This document shows positions 9,354-18,329 of a stretch of 64,000 bases of DNA, in pieces. The notes under the pieces were generated by a model. It saw only the letters and a list, made by a program, of their open reading frames with translations, ran no database searches and was not told the origin of the DNA. Each line of letters begins with the position of its first letter. Position 1 is the first letter of the stretch. A program made the position numbers and the translations under genes. Source of the stretch: Bacteroidaceae bacterium (GTDB lineage Bacteria; Bacteroidota; Bacteroidia; Bacteroidales; Bacteroidaceae); NCBI GenBank assembly GCA_017429525.1, contig JAFROT010000013.1:124001-188000 (forward strand), in the 5' to 3' direction.

Positions 9354-9450
9354 GTCGTGAAGGGCAATGCGAACGGTCGCGAAGGGCGATGCGAACGGTC
9401 GTGAAGGGCGATGCGAACGGTCGTGAAGGGCGATGCAAACGGTCGTGAAG
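9354..9450. repeat. 22-bp tandem array 1 (four units plus a partial)
   Basis: Units start at 9354, 9376, 9398 and 9420, with a 9-base partial unit at 9442. Each unit starts GTCGTGAAGGG or GTCGCGAAGGG and ends in AACG; units differ at one to three positions. The array lies between the convergent porin and DUF4421 genes. The unit is nearly the same as that of the array at 34778-34887. Confidence 0.9.
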
Positions 9451-9496
9451 CAGGGGGACGCTCAATCAAGGCTGATGAATGAGAAGGCGGGAATGA

Positions 9497-10843
9497 TTAC
9501 AGGCCGAGGCGGGCACCGCCATCACGGACAGGACGATCGGGCGAGGCGGGAGTGCGTTTGCGATGGAAATAGAAGCCTACGCAGAGGTTGGCATTGCCGA
9601 AAGTGTTGGAGAACTTAAGGTCGCCACGATGGTAGTTGTAATTGTGGAGCACGCCAAAAGCTCCGACGAACCAGCGACCGGTGTTGTAGATGAGACCGAG
9701 GCGACCAGTGACATCGAAGTTGACGTTACCACGACGACGGAAGATTTCGTCGAGACGATTGAGGAAACTCGAGTCGTGGGCGGGCGTAGGTTCCTCTTCT
9801 TCCTCGAGGAGGACCGTCTTGGTGCTGGTACGCTTATAGCCGATGGCAGGTGTCACGGAGACACCCAGACACCAACCGCGATGGAAAACCCAATTGTAGG
9901 CATAGCCGCCCGTGAGACTGTAGTCAATATACTTCAGTCGCTCGAGCGAACGGAACTGGTTTTCGGTAGGCGTCTCTGCCCTGAGTGCTTCGGGAAGAGC
10001 GCTGTAATTGTAGTGAATATCGTGGTGGGTGACGCTGGCTCCGACCTGCCATGAGCCTGCGGAGCGGCGCTGGATGGTGCTCTGCGAGAAGACAGCAGGG
10101 CTGGAGAATCGGCGATGGTTGATGTTGTAGTAGATGTTGGCGCCGATGACGCTGGCATCGATGAAGCGGCAGTCCTGACCCTCATAGTCGATGGCGTTGT
10201 CGCTAAGGCCGCGCACACGACGGAGGAAGAAATCGGATCCCGTCTTGCGGTAGATAAGGTCGATGTCGAGCATGGAGGTGTAGATGGAGAACTCGAACTT
10301 GCGCCCTGTCTTGATGCTCTTCTGTCCGAGGTGTGAGATGTCGAAGGTGTAGCCGAAGAAAAGCCACCGCCAACCGAAATAGGGCCCTATGCGAAGGTCG
10401 GGGTGCTGAGCAAAAGCGAGTGAGTGAACGTAGTCGCGCGTACCGAGAGAGTAGAACTCGTAGTTGGTCGTGGCCTGAAGCATGGCCGTGAAGTTGTAGC
10501 CAATGCGCTCAACGTAGGTGCTGTCGATGGTGTCGAAGGCATCGATGACGCGGACGAAGAAGTTTCCGTACTCACGCATCTTCTGCAGTTTATTGAGCGA
10601 GGGGTCGCGATGAATGTCCTTGAACTCGGAGAGGCGCGGAAGCATGAAGTGCTCGAACTCATCGGGGTCCACACAGATGCTGTCGCCGATGACAAGAACA
10701 GAGTCAGCCTTGGCAGGCATGCTCAAGGAGTCCTCGACGACAGGACGCTCATCACGAATCTCCTGAGTGAAAGCGACTGCGGATACCAAGGTGAGCAGCA
10801 GACTAAAAATGTATTTCAGCGGTAGACGGTTCAAATTTCTCAA
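9497..10843 (-). CDS. DUF4421 family protein, probable outer-membrane protein
   Basis: A 448-residue protein of the DUF4421 family seen in Bacteroidales. After a signal peptide (LKYIFSLLLTLVSAVAFTQ) and a short charged region, it contains strand-rich sequence with the family's YGNFFVRVIDAFDTID and GPYFGWRWLFFGYTFDI segments, and it ends on FYFHRKRTPA. A beta-barrel fold in the outer membrane is likely. The frame opens with TTG at 10843; an in-frame stop lies just upstream and no ATG precedes the signal peptide, so a TTG start (10843 or 10834) is needed. It lies 96 bases downstream of the Gfo/Idh/MocA gene. The function is unknown. Confidence 0.8.
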   Translation of the reverse strand: MRNLNRLPLKYIFSLLLTLVSAVAFTQEIRDERPVVEDSLSMPAKADSVLVIGDSICVDPDEFEHFMLPRLSEFKDIHRDPSLNKLQKMREYGNFFVRVIDAFDTIDSTYVERIGYNFTAMLQATTNYEFYSLGTRDYVHSLAFAQHPDLRIGPYFGWRWLFFGYTFDISHLGQKSIKTGRKFEFSIYTSMLDIDLIYRKTGSDFFLRRVRGLSDNAIDYEGQDCRFIDASVIGANIYYNINHRRFSSPAVFSQSTIQRRSAGSWQVGASVTHHDIHYNYSALPEALRAETPTENQFRSLERLKYIDYSLTGGYAYNWVFHRGWCLGVSVTPAIGYKRTSTKTVLLEEEEEPTPAHDSSFLNRLDEIFRRRGNVNFDVTGRLGLIYNTGRWFVGAFGVLHNYNYHRGDLKFSNTFGNANLCVGFYFHRKRTPASPDRPVRDGGARLGL

Positions 10844-10939
10844 ATTCTAAACAGATGTAATAGAGGCGGCAGAAGGAACAGGAGCTATAGAGTTACTGAT
10901 GCTATAGAGGCTATAGGCAATAACTCTTCACCCTGTCGT

Positions 10940-11929
10940 TCAGATTTTACCCAAGATCTTGTCCATGACCCAGTTGACGGAGGTGGTTGAGACGCTGTCG
11001 AGCAGGCAGAGGGTTTTGCCCTGCAGATGGCTGACGACGTTCTGGATGAGCGGCATCTGGACGTGCGGCGGGTTCTGGATAGGAATCACCTGACGCCCTT
11101 CCTCAACGTAGAGGTCGATGGGTTCGTAGGTGAAGACCGAGAAGACAACACGCCCACGGTCGCCGATAATCTGAATGCGGTCGGTTCGTGCCGACTCATG
11201 AGCGCAGAAGCACCAAGTGCCGCTGCCTGGCAGACCATCGGGGAACTGGAAAGCGGCGCTGACCGTGTCCTCGGTCTCGTAGAGCCCGGCGCGGTTGGCA
11301 TAGAAACCAACAGCACGCGTGATGGGGCCGAAGAGTTCTTGCAAGAGATCAAGCTGATGAGGCGCGAGGTCGTAGAAATAGCCACCGCCTGCAATGTCGC
11401 GCTGCACGCGCCAAGGGAGATCGCGGCGATTGTAGTCGACGTCGCGCGGAGGCACAGCAAAGCGAATCTGAACACCTACGACCTTACCAATCTGCCCGCT
11501 GCGCACGATATCCTTGACGCGCTGGAAATAAGGCAGATAACGGCGATAGTAGGCGACGAAGCAAGGCATGCCCGTCTCCTGTGCCACACGGTTGACGCGC
11601 AGACACTCCTCGTAGCTGGCAGCCAGCGGTTTCTCGACATACACAGGTTTGCCCGCCTTCATAGCCATAATGGCATAGGTGGCGTGGGACGAGGGCGGCG
11701 TAGCGATATAAACGGCATTGACATCGGGGTCGTCGAGCAGGCTTTGGGCGTCGGTGTACCAGCGCGCGATATGGTGGCGCTCGGCATAGTCGCGAGCTCG
11801 TGCTGGGTTACGGCTCATGACGGCAACGACCTCAGAGCCTTCAATCAAGCTGAAGGCCGGTCCGCTCTTCTTCTCGGTCACTTCGCCACAACCGATGAAT
11901 CCCCATTTGACGATTGGCAGTTGAATCAT
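10940..11929 (-). CDS. Gfo/Idh/MocA family oxidoreductase
   Basis: A 329-residue NAD(P)-dependent sugar oxidoreductase. The N-terminal Rossmann domain shows KWGFIGCGEVTEKKSGPAF near residue 8 and the catalytic-site signature VEKPLA near residue 95; the C-terminal half is the alpha/beta substrate domain. It starts 8 bases after fkp ends, so both are in one operon with manC. This suggests it acts on a sugar or sugar-derived intermediate related to surface glycan or fucose metabolism. The exact substrate cannot be read from the sequence. Confidence 0.88.
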   Translation of the reverse strand: MIQLPIVKWGFIGCGEVTEKKSGPAFSLIEGSEVVAVMSRNPARARDYAERHHIARWYTDAQSLLDDPDVNAVYIATPPSSHATYAIMAMKAGKPVYVEKPLAASYEECLRVNRVAQETGMPCFVAYYRRYLPYFQRVKDIVRSGQIGKVVGVQIRFAVPPRDVDYNRRDLPWRVQRDIAGGGYFYDLAPHQLDLLQELFGPITRAVGFYANRAGLYETEDTVSAAFQFPDGLPGSGTWCFCAHESARTDRIQIIGDRGRVVFSVFTYEPIDLYVEEGRQVIPIQNPPHVQMPLIQNVVSHLQGKTLCLLDSVSTTSVNWVMDKILGKI

Positions 11930-11936
11930 TGTCGTT

Positions 11937-14480
11937 TTAGTGATGAATGGTCATATCGAAGAAACGCGCTGTCGGCGAGAGGGCATTCTCATTGAGAATC
12001 TGACGAATACTGCAGGCGGCTTCCTCGTCCTTAGCTGCGATGTAGAGGAATCCTCCCCCACCCGCACCTGGCAACTTATAGCCTTCGCAGAGGTCGTCGA
12101 TGAGTGCGGTCAGCCGAGCGATAGCGGGTGGCTGGCAGCCTGCATCGAGCTGTTGGTTGCGCTGCCAGTTGGTACGCAAGAGTCGTCCATACTCCGCATA
12201 AGTCTTGCTGACATCGGCACTCGTGGCAGCCTCGCGTATTGTGGCGGCCAACTGCTGTGCCTCGTCCTTCATGCGCGTGAGCAGACGACGCTGACCAGGA
12301 TCGTGGAGATACATGTCGCGGACTATCTCGGCCAGGATCTGGCGCGCCATACGGGTGATACCCGTGAAATAAAGGAGGTGGCAAGGCGCCAGGTCGGGAT
12401 GGGTCCACAACGTAGTGGGCAGCTGCTCGATGTGCGGACGCTGTACGGAACCAGGCAGCGTAGTAAGCAGCTTGACGCCGCCGTAGATGCCGCCATACTG
12501 GTCCTGCCAACCGCCGCCAGCCGTGAGCAATTGCTCCAGCACGAGGGTCAGCTGGCAGACGTCCTCGCGCGACCATGCGAGCGCAAAAGCACGTCCTACA
12601 GCCTCGAGGACCGTAGCGGCAAGTATGCTGCTGGTGCCCAATCCGCTGCCTGCAGGGACGCGGCTGTGGGTGGTAATCTCGAAGCCGCGACCACCCAACT
12701 GTTCGACGAGCGAGTCGTAGGACTTCGTGCAGAACTCGGGCACAAAGCCGGCCAGCGAAAGGGCTGCTTTGGAGATAGAGAAGGCCTCTCCCAGATGAGC
12801 GTAGTCACGCAGCTGCTGCCACGAACAGACATCCTCAGTGGTCTGCAGGTCGATGGACCTCATGCGGATCAATGGCTCATCAATGGGGCGCAGCGTACAC
12901 GAGAGAGGCGCTGTGCCATCGAGGTCGATGGCTACATTGACAACGCTGCCACCATGATAGAGGCAGAAGGGAGGCGTATCGGTCCAGCCACCGCTGACAT
13001 CGATGCGCAGGGGTGAGGAGGCTGAGACTTCTGCCTCGAGAGCCGTCACATCGGGCAGACGACCACCCTGACGGACGGTGGTTGCCAGATGCCGGCGCAA
13101 TCCTGAGAAAGCACGACTCTCGTCATATTTGGAGCGGCGCAACTGCTGCCGCTGACGAGCGAGGGCAGCCACGTCGGCACCGTCTGAGATCTGCTGAGCC
13201 GACAAACGCGGCAGTCGCAGATAGAGGGCATGGAGGTCGGCATCAGCGGTCTGTCCCAAAATCCAAGGGAGCAAACGTGAGGCCGTAGCCATATCATCGA
13301 GAACAGGGAACAAGGGTACCTGCTGGATATCGGCATCTCTACCGAAGTCACTGATACTCAATCCATGGCCTATCACCCACTGAAGCAAAGGTTGAGACAG
13401 ATAGCTGGTAGTGGAATCGGATAGTAGGCCACGGAATGAGTCGGAGAAGCCATAGGCACGGAGGGCATAGCCACCCGCTCTGAGCGGCACGACATCGACA
13501 CATTGACCAGGCGCGAGGGTCAGGCGCCAGTTGTTCTCGGGCACACCCGTAACGATGTTGTCGGACGATAAATGCCAACCATCGACACAGCTGTTCTCCA
13601 CCCACAGGCGTTCAGGGTTGGAGCGCCCAGAGAGAATGGACGAAGAGGCGATGAGGTCGGCGCACGAACCAAAATGCAGGAAGCGCCCTTCGGGCAGTGG
13701 TAGGACGGCCACCGAGAGCGTCGAGAGTTCGGCATCGGAAGCTGCTGGATGCAATCCCAGCGCGCCACCGAAGTCGCTGTAAAGGTCGTAGAAACGGACA
13801 TTCCCCTCCGCATCGAGACTGCGCTGACGTAGCAGACGCAATGCGCGCTCGCTGAGCAGCCACAGACCGATGTCTAACAGGAAGTCGTGGGTCGAAGCGC
13901 GAGCCTCCAACTCCGCAGGCGTAGGCTTCTGCAGCATGAAATCGAGTTGCGTAGGCGAACTCTTGGGCATCGCATAAACGCCATGATGGGACATTCGCTC
14001 CCACGAAGCAGGAAGCCCATAGCAGACAACATCTGCACTCGGCAACGGGTCGAGGTGGTCGGCTGCCGTAACGAGGACGTCTCCCGAAACGATAAGGGTT
14101 CGCAACGACATTGGCGCCGCATCCATAATACGCTCGAGCAACGGCATCTGCACTGACAGCAAGCTGGGGCCATAGAGGTCGCCGTGCATTGGCAGCATGG
14201 GCGTCAGAATCTTACCGCTGGGGGCATAGGCAGGCAGGCGCCGACTCTGACCACCCGCGTGGACGATGATGGAGCGCTCTGTGGGCTGGGCATCGTCGCC
14301 CAGATGAAAACTGAACTGAGCGTCGGAAGCCGCTTGCATCAAGAGCCAAGTGGTGCCACCGCCCGATCCTACCCTGCTGCCAATGGGGTCGGAAGTGCAG
14401 AAATATTCCGTCTTGTCTACACCCTCGACATCATGAAAGGAGGGCACAAGACATGGCGGCAAGGAGAGAAGTTTACGCAT
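11937..14480 (-). CDS. fkp: bifunctional fucokinase / L-fucose-1-phosphate guanylyltransferase
   Basis: An 847-residue Fkp homologue that turns salvaged L-fucose into fucose-1-phosphate and then GDP-L-fucose for capsule and glycoprotein decoration. The N-terminal pyrophosphorylase part contains GSGGGTTWLL near residue 38; the C-terminal part is a GHMP kinase with SGGWTDTPPFCLYHGG, the ATP motif PAGSGLGTSSILAA and the late PGAGGGGFL motif. The ATG at 14480 is chosen; a 9-codon TTG extension is not needed. It is somewhat shorter than the ~950 aa of the B. fragilis enzyme. It lies 33 bases after manC and 8 before the oxidoreductase gene. Confidence 0.93.
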   Translation of the reverse strand: MRKLLSLPPCLVPSFHDVEGVDKTEYFCTSDPIGSRVGSGGGTTWLLMQAASDAQFSFHLGDDAQPTERSIIVHAGGQSRRLPAYAPSGKILTPMLPMHGDLYGPSLLSVQMPLLERIMDAAPMSLRTLIVSGDVLVTAADHLDPLPSADVVCYGLPASWERMSHHGVYAMPKSSPTQLDFMLQKPTPAELEARASTHDFLLDIGLWLLSERALRLLRQRSLDAEGNVRFYDLYSDFGGALGLHPAASDAELSTLSVAVLPLPEGRFLHFGSCADLIASSSILSGRSNPERLWVENSCVDGWHLSSDNIVTGVPENNWRLTLAPGQCVDVVPLRAGGYALRAYGFSDSFRGLLSDSTTSYLSQPLLQWVIGHGLSISDFGRDADIQQVPLFPVLDDMATASRLLPWILGQTADADLHALYLRLPRLSAQQISDGADVAALARQRQQLRRSKYDESRAFSGLRRHLATTVRQGGRLPDVTALEAEVSASSPLRIDVSGGWTDTPPFCLYHGGSVVNVAIDLDGTAPLSCTLRPIDEPLIRMRSIDLQTTEDVCSWQQLRDYAHLGEAFSISKAALSLAGFVPEFCTKSYDSLVEQLGGRGFEITTHSRVPAGSGLGTSSILAATVLEAVGRAFALAWSREDVCQLTLVLEQLLTAGGGWQDQYGGIYGGVKLLTTLPGSVQRPHIEQLPTTLWTHPDLAPCHLLYFTGITRMARQILAEIVRDMYLHDPGQRRLLTRMKDEAQQLAATIREAATSADVSKTYAEYGRLLRTNWQRNQQLDAGCQPPAIARLTALIDDLCEGYKLPGAGGGGFLYIAAKDEEAACSIRQILNENALSPTARFFDMTIHH

Positions 14481-14513
14481 ATACGGAAAGTAAGACAATA
14501 AGCACAAAGAGAG

Positions 14514-15572
14514 CTACTCGACAAACTGACGGATGCGCTGCTCCTCAGAGCGACGACAGATGAGCAGTGCGTTGTCCTTCTCGGCTACAATATAGTTGTC
14601 GAGCCCTTGAATAATGACGCGGCGCTCCTCCGTCGTGTGAACGATGCAGTCGTGACTCTCGTAGAGTTCCACGCCAGACCCGATGCTGACATTGCCAGAC
14701 GTGTCCTTGGGCATGCGCTCGTAGAGCGACCCCCATGTGCCAAGGTCGCTCCAGCCAAAGTCGGCCGGAAAGACAAAGATCTCCTCGGCCTTCTCCATCA
14801 CGGCGTAGTCGATACTGATGCTTGGGCACTCAGGGAAGCGCTCGTTGATGACCTCCTGCTCACGCTCGGTGCCGTAGATGGGCAGCAGTGCCTCGAAAAT
14901 CTGCGATATCTCGGGGGCGTAGATGCGCAAGGCATTGACGATGGTCGAGACGCGGAAGATGAACAGGCCACTGTTCCAGAAGAAATTGGAACGACGGATG
15001 TAGCGCTCGGCAGTTGCCAAGTCAGGCTTTTCGCGGAACGAATCGACACGATAGACCTCGCGGTTGCGGGCAGAGGGCGTGCTCAAATCGGCCTGGATGT
15101 AACCATAGCCCGTCTCGGGACGTGTAGGTTTCATGCCGAGGGTGACGATGCTGTCGGTCTCTGCCGTGAAACGTAAGGATGACGCCACTACGCGACGGAA
15201 CTCCTGAACGTTCATCACGATGTGATCAGAGGGCGAGACGACGATGTTGGCACGGGGGTCTTCAGCCTTGATACGCCAACTGACATAGGCGATACAAGGA
15301 GCCGTGTTGCGGCGACAGGGTTCGAGCAGGACATGACTATTGGGCAACTCGGGCAGCTGCTGATGCACGAGTTCAGCATAGGAGGCGCTGGTGACGACCC
15401 AAACATTACTTGCAGGACAAATATCGCCGAAGCGATCCACGGTCAGCTGCAGGAGCGTACGCCCACAACCCAATACGTCGATAAACTGCTTGGGACACTC
15501 AGGGGTGCTCATCGGCCAAAAGCGGCTTCCGATGCCTCCCGCCATGATGACGAGGTGAAGATGATTGTCCAT
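14514..15572 (-). CDS. manC: mannose-1-phosphate guanylyltransferase
   Basis: A 352-residue GDP-mannose pyrophosphorylase. It opens with the nucleotidyltransferase signature MAGGIGSRFWPMSTPECPKQF (residues 10-30; first 20 are the key stretch) and has LLEPCRRNTAPCIAYVSW and VSPSDHIV, typical of ManC. It has no fused phosphomannose isomerase domain. It is the first gene of a run with fkp and the Gfo/Idh/MocA gene, so GDP-mannose and GDP-fucose are supplied together. The fucose is salvaged rather than made from GDP-mannose by these genes. Confidence 0.93.
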   Translation of the reverse strand: MDNHLHLVIMAGGIGSRFWPMSTPECPKQFIDVLGCGRTLLQLTVDRFGDICPASNVWVVTSASYAELVHQQLPELPNSHVLLEPCRRNTAPCIAYVSWRIKAEDPRANIVVSPSDHIVMNVQEFRRVVASSLRFTAETDSIVTLGMKPTRPETGYGYIQADLSTPSARNREVYRVDSFREKPDLATAERYIRRSNFFWNSGLFIFRVSTIVNALRIYAPEISQIFEALLPIYGTEREQEVINERFPECPSISIDYAVMEKAEEIFVFPADFGWSDLGTWGSLYERMPKDTSGNVSIGSGVELYESHDCIVHTTEERRVIIQGLDNYIVAEKDNALLICRRSEEQRIRQFVE

Positions 15573-15645
15573 TGTTGTATTTTTGTTATATATTTAAATT
15601 GAAAATGCATTCTTTGATGAAAAGGGACTCGCGAAGGAGTATGGC

Positions 15646-18219
15646 TCAACGCACGACGACCTTCTTTCCACCTACAAAATAGATGCCGCGACGCAACGGA
15701 CGACTAGCATCAATGCTGCGACCTGCGAGGTCAACAATAGGAGCGATGGTTGATGTGGTCAATCCGCGCAAACTGTCGACACTGTCATCCAAAGGCAATT
15801 TGACGGTGACGATCGGACTCCAAGCAGAGACCTCTCCCTCTGCACCAACGGCTTGAACCTGCCAAGTGTATGTCTTGCCTGGCGTAAGGTTTGTGAGCGT
15901 ATAGTTGGCGGGGATGATGCCCGAGACGAGGTTCGAGACAGGAGCATGACGGGGAGCAAGACGGCGAGACGAAGGATTGGCTATACGAGACGTACGGCGA
16001 ACGGGGACTTCGCTCTCTTCTTCCCAGATAGTGTCGACCTCGTCATCGGTGAACGTTCCGTCGAAGGCTATAAGATAACTAACGTACAGACGCTTCCTGG
16101 CAGCTGTTGTAGCAACCTTCAGCTTAAACGTGGAGGGGACGTTGGTAAAATGGAAGACAGGCAGATAGTTCTGTTCAGCAAGGTCGGAGGCTGTGATCCT
16201 CTGCGTCTGCAAAACGTGATCATCCTCGTCAAGAAGGCTGAGAGCCACCGACGAGCCATCGGGATTGTAGGTTCCACCCATATAAGTGCTGTAGTTGAAC
16301 CAATCCCAGGCTTCGAGGTAGACGGTCAGCTGACCAGTCGTGCAAGCGTATGAAGGGGAGACGAGATAACCAATGGCACTTCCAGTTCCAAGTTTGGCTC
16401 CAAAAAGACCTTCGTAGACCTTCTCGCCCGACCAACCTGGCTCATACGTATAGTTATCTAGCTTAGAACTAATGTCAATGTTTCCATCTGCTTTGGCATC
16501 TTCGCCACAATAAAAACTCTCAAAATCCTCGAAGAAGATAAGTGCCTCCATCACACGCTCGGCAACATCCGATTCTTCCTCCTGCTCAGCCCAACGGAGG
16601 TTGTAGCTGGCTGCACCATCGACTTCGCCCCACTGAGCAAGGAAACTGGTGGAGGTGATGGCCATCATTGACTCGTCGGTCACTGGCTCGGGTGTTTGCA
16701 GCGATACGGCCCCACCCATGAACGTGAAACTGATGAGCCCACTTGCCTCAGTGATATCCTCAATGGGCTTGTGCATCTTCTTGACTCCATCCGTATTAGC
16801 ACGATAGAGTGTGGCTGCAGGCGTCGTGTCGTCGGTAAGCGCTTTGTACTTGCCACCATTGGGATAGGTGTCGCCCGCAATCGTGGTGTCTGTCAGCTTG
16901 TTGTCTGCAGCAATGATGGTCATTCGCTGACGCAAGCTGTCGGTGTTGACCGTATTGTTGTACCAAGCGTTCTGATCGTAATCGACGTGTACGACCAACA
17001 ACCCATGGCCACTTGCCACCTTGTCCCAACCTACCTTCTGATGGTTCTCAAGAAGGTAGTACTCGTTGTGGTTCTGGTCGTTGTAGACGACGTAGGCCAC
17101 GGGATTCTCCTCAATGCAAGGCATATCAATGATATTGGCTCCCTCTTTGAGTTCGACAGGTTCGAGCCAGCCGCTGAACCAACGCTCGTAGGCCGTGTAG
17201 CCAGCAGGGCTGAAGCCATCGCCGTTGTAGCAACCGTAATCCATGATGCTCCACTCGTCCATGCCGAAATACTTCTGATTGGTGTCGTAGAAGTCGGGCA
17301 GACCAAGGCAATGGCTGTACTCATGGCACATCGTACCGATGCCGTCGAGGGTCTTGCCGCTGATGCCCATAAGCTCTGGGCCACAAGCGTAAGTGTCGAT
17401 AGTGACGCCATCGGTTTTGACAGCCTTACCATAGTTGGAGCGGTCGCTCAGCTGCCACTGATGAGGCCAGATCGTGTTGGGGTCAGCACCCTCGTAAGCT
17501 TCGCCGAAACCAGCATAGATGACATAGATGTTCTCGACCTCGCCATCACCGTCCCAATCATAGTCTTTAAAGTTGATATCGTCATCGACCTGCGCTATAG
17601 CCTCAGCCACCATCTTTCCAGGGGCTATGTCTTCGTCGTTGGAGTCGTTGCCGCCATAGACTGACATATTGCCTGAGAGGTTGACGGGACCTGCAATGTC
17701 AAATTCGATATCAAACTGGCCGTAACTTTGAGCACGGAAGTACTCACGTACGCTACCGTAGTTCTTGCCATAAGGGTTGCCCAAACCGTTGAGCATCTGC
17801 TGATAGATGGCCTGACAATTTTCATCGGTATTCGTGAACTTCTTATCTGCAAAGTTAACGAGGATAAGCAAGCCACGCTTCTTAGCGTCGACAGCCGTAG
17901 CGTCAGCGCGACGAGGTGCTTTCAGGATTCGCTGATTGTGGCGGGCAAGGGTGTGACGATGGGCGTTGCGGCGCTCTGAAGCCTTCGACCAGAGGTTGAC
18001 GACGTCGCGTGTATCGGCAACCCAATCGCCTGCCGCGTTCTGACGAACGGGAGTGCCGTCGGATGTGACATGATAATGGAAGGTTTCGTCGCCGCGAAGG
18101 CTGATAGTGAGAACAGTGCCGTCGCTATTGCGAACGGTGCGCGTGCCACGATGAGCGGGAATAGCCATCGCTCCGGCACTCAACATAGTAGCGATTGCCC
18201 AAATGAACAGTTTCTTCAT
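15646..18219 (-). CDS. secreted M6-family metallopeptidase with fibronectin-like domains
   Basis: An 857-residue M6 (immune inhibitor A-like) zinc peptidase. The ATG at 18219 is directly followed by a signal peptide (MKKLFIWAIATMLSAGAMA); an upstream extension to 18396 lacks it. The zinc site HEYSHCLGLPDFYD lies near residue 310. After the catalytic domain come a fibronectin-III-like domain (about 510-560), a second one (about 755-815) and a short C-terminal tail with DLAGR and GIYFVGGKKVVVR, like the divergent sorting tails of Prevotella type IX substrates. It probably acts outside the cell or on its surface. A paralogue lies directly upstream. Confidence 0.88.
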   Translation of the reverse strand: MKKLFIWAIATMLSAGAMAIPAHRGTRTVRNSDGTVLTISLRGDETFHYHVTSDGTPVRQNAAGDWVADTRDVVNLWSKASERRNAHRHTLARHNQRILKAPRRADATAVDAKKRGLLILVNFADKKFTNTDENCQAIYQQMLNGLGNPYGKNYGSVREYFRAQSYGQFDIEFDIAGPVNLSGNMSVYGGNDSNDEDIAPGKMVAEAIAQVDDDINFKDYDWDGDGEVENIYVIYAGFGEAYEGADPNTIWPHQWQLSDRSNYGKAVKTDGVTIDTYACGPELMGISGKTLDGIGTMCHEYSHCLGLPDFYDTNQKYFGMDEWSIMDYGCYNGDGFSPAGYTAYERWFSGWLEPVELKEGANIIDMPCIEENPVAYVVYNDQNHNEYYLLENHQKVGWDKVASGHGLLVVHVDYDQNAWYNNTVNTDSLRQRMTIIAADNKLTDTTIAGDTYPNGGKYKALTDDTTPAATLYRANTDGVKKMHKPIEDITEASGLISFTFMGGAVSLQTPEPVTDESMMAITSTSFLAQWGEVDGAASYNLRWAEQEEESDVAERVMEALIFFEDFESFYCGEDAKADGNIDISSKLDNYTYEPGWSGEKVYEGLFGAKLGTGSAIGYLVSPSYACTTGQLTVYLEAWDWFNYSTYMGGTYNPDGSSVALSLLDEDDHVLQTQRITASDLAEQNYLPVFHFTNVPSTFKLKVATTAARKRLYVSYLIAFDGTFTDDEVDTIWEEESEVPVRRTSRIANPSSRRLAPRHAPVSNLVSGIIPANYTLTNLTPGKTYTWQVQAVGAEGEVSAWSPIVTVKLPLDDSVDSLRGLTTSTIAPIVDLAGRSIDASRPLRRGIYFVGGKKVVVR

Positions 18220-18329
18220 AAAAACGTTTGTCTGTTTATTCTTATCTGATTGATTCGATAATGACCGTGAATATCTCGATGAGTGAATATCCTTAAGGAT
18301 TGGAAGTTTCTTGAAAAAAGAAGAGAGAG

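Larger units (their letters stand above)
8917..9496. other. 580-bp non-coding gap between convergent genes
   Basis: I see no credible gene here. The left part (about 8981-9107) begins with TGAGGCAAAA, has several ACTACAC words, later the inverse GTGTAG, and ends in a T-run; it resembles other intergenic elements in this window. A small inverted repeat ACGAGA/TCTCGT lies near 9130-9146. A 24-bp perfect palindrome and a tandem array (listed separately) fill 9319-9450. Confidence 0.6.

Noticed and set aside
14481..14507. Nine-codon upstream extension of fkp
   Set aside because: It starts with TTG; the ATG at 14480 gives a normal N-terminus.
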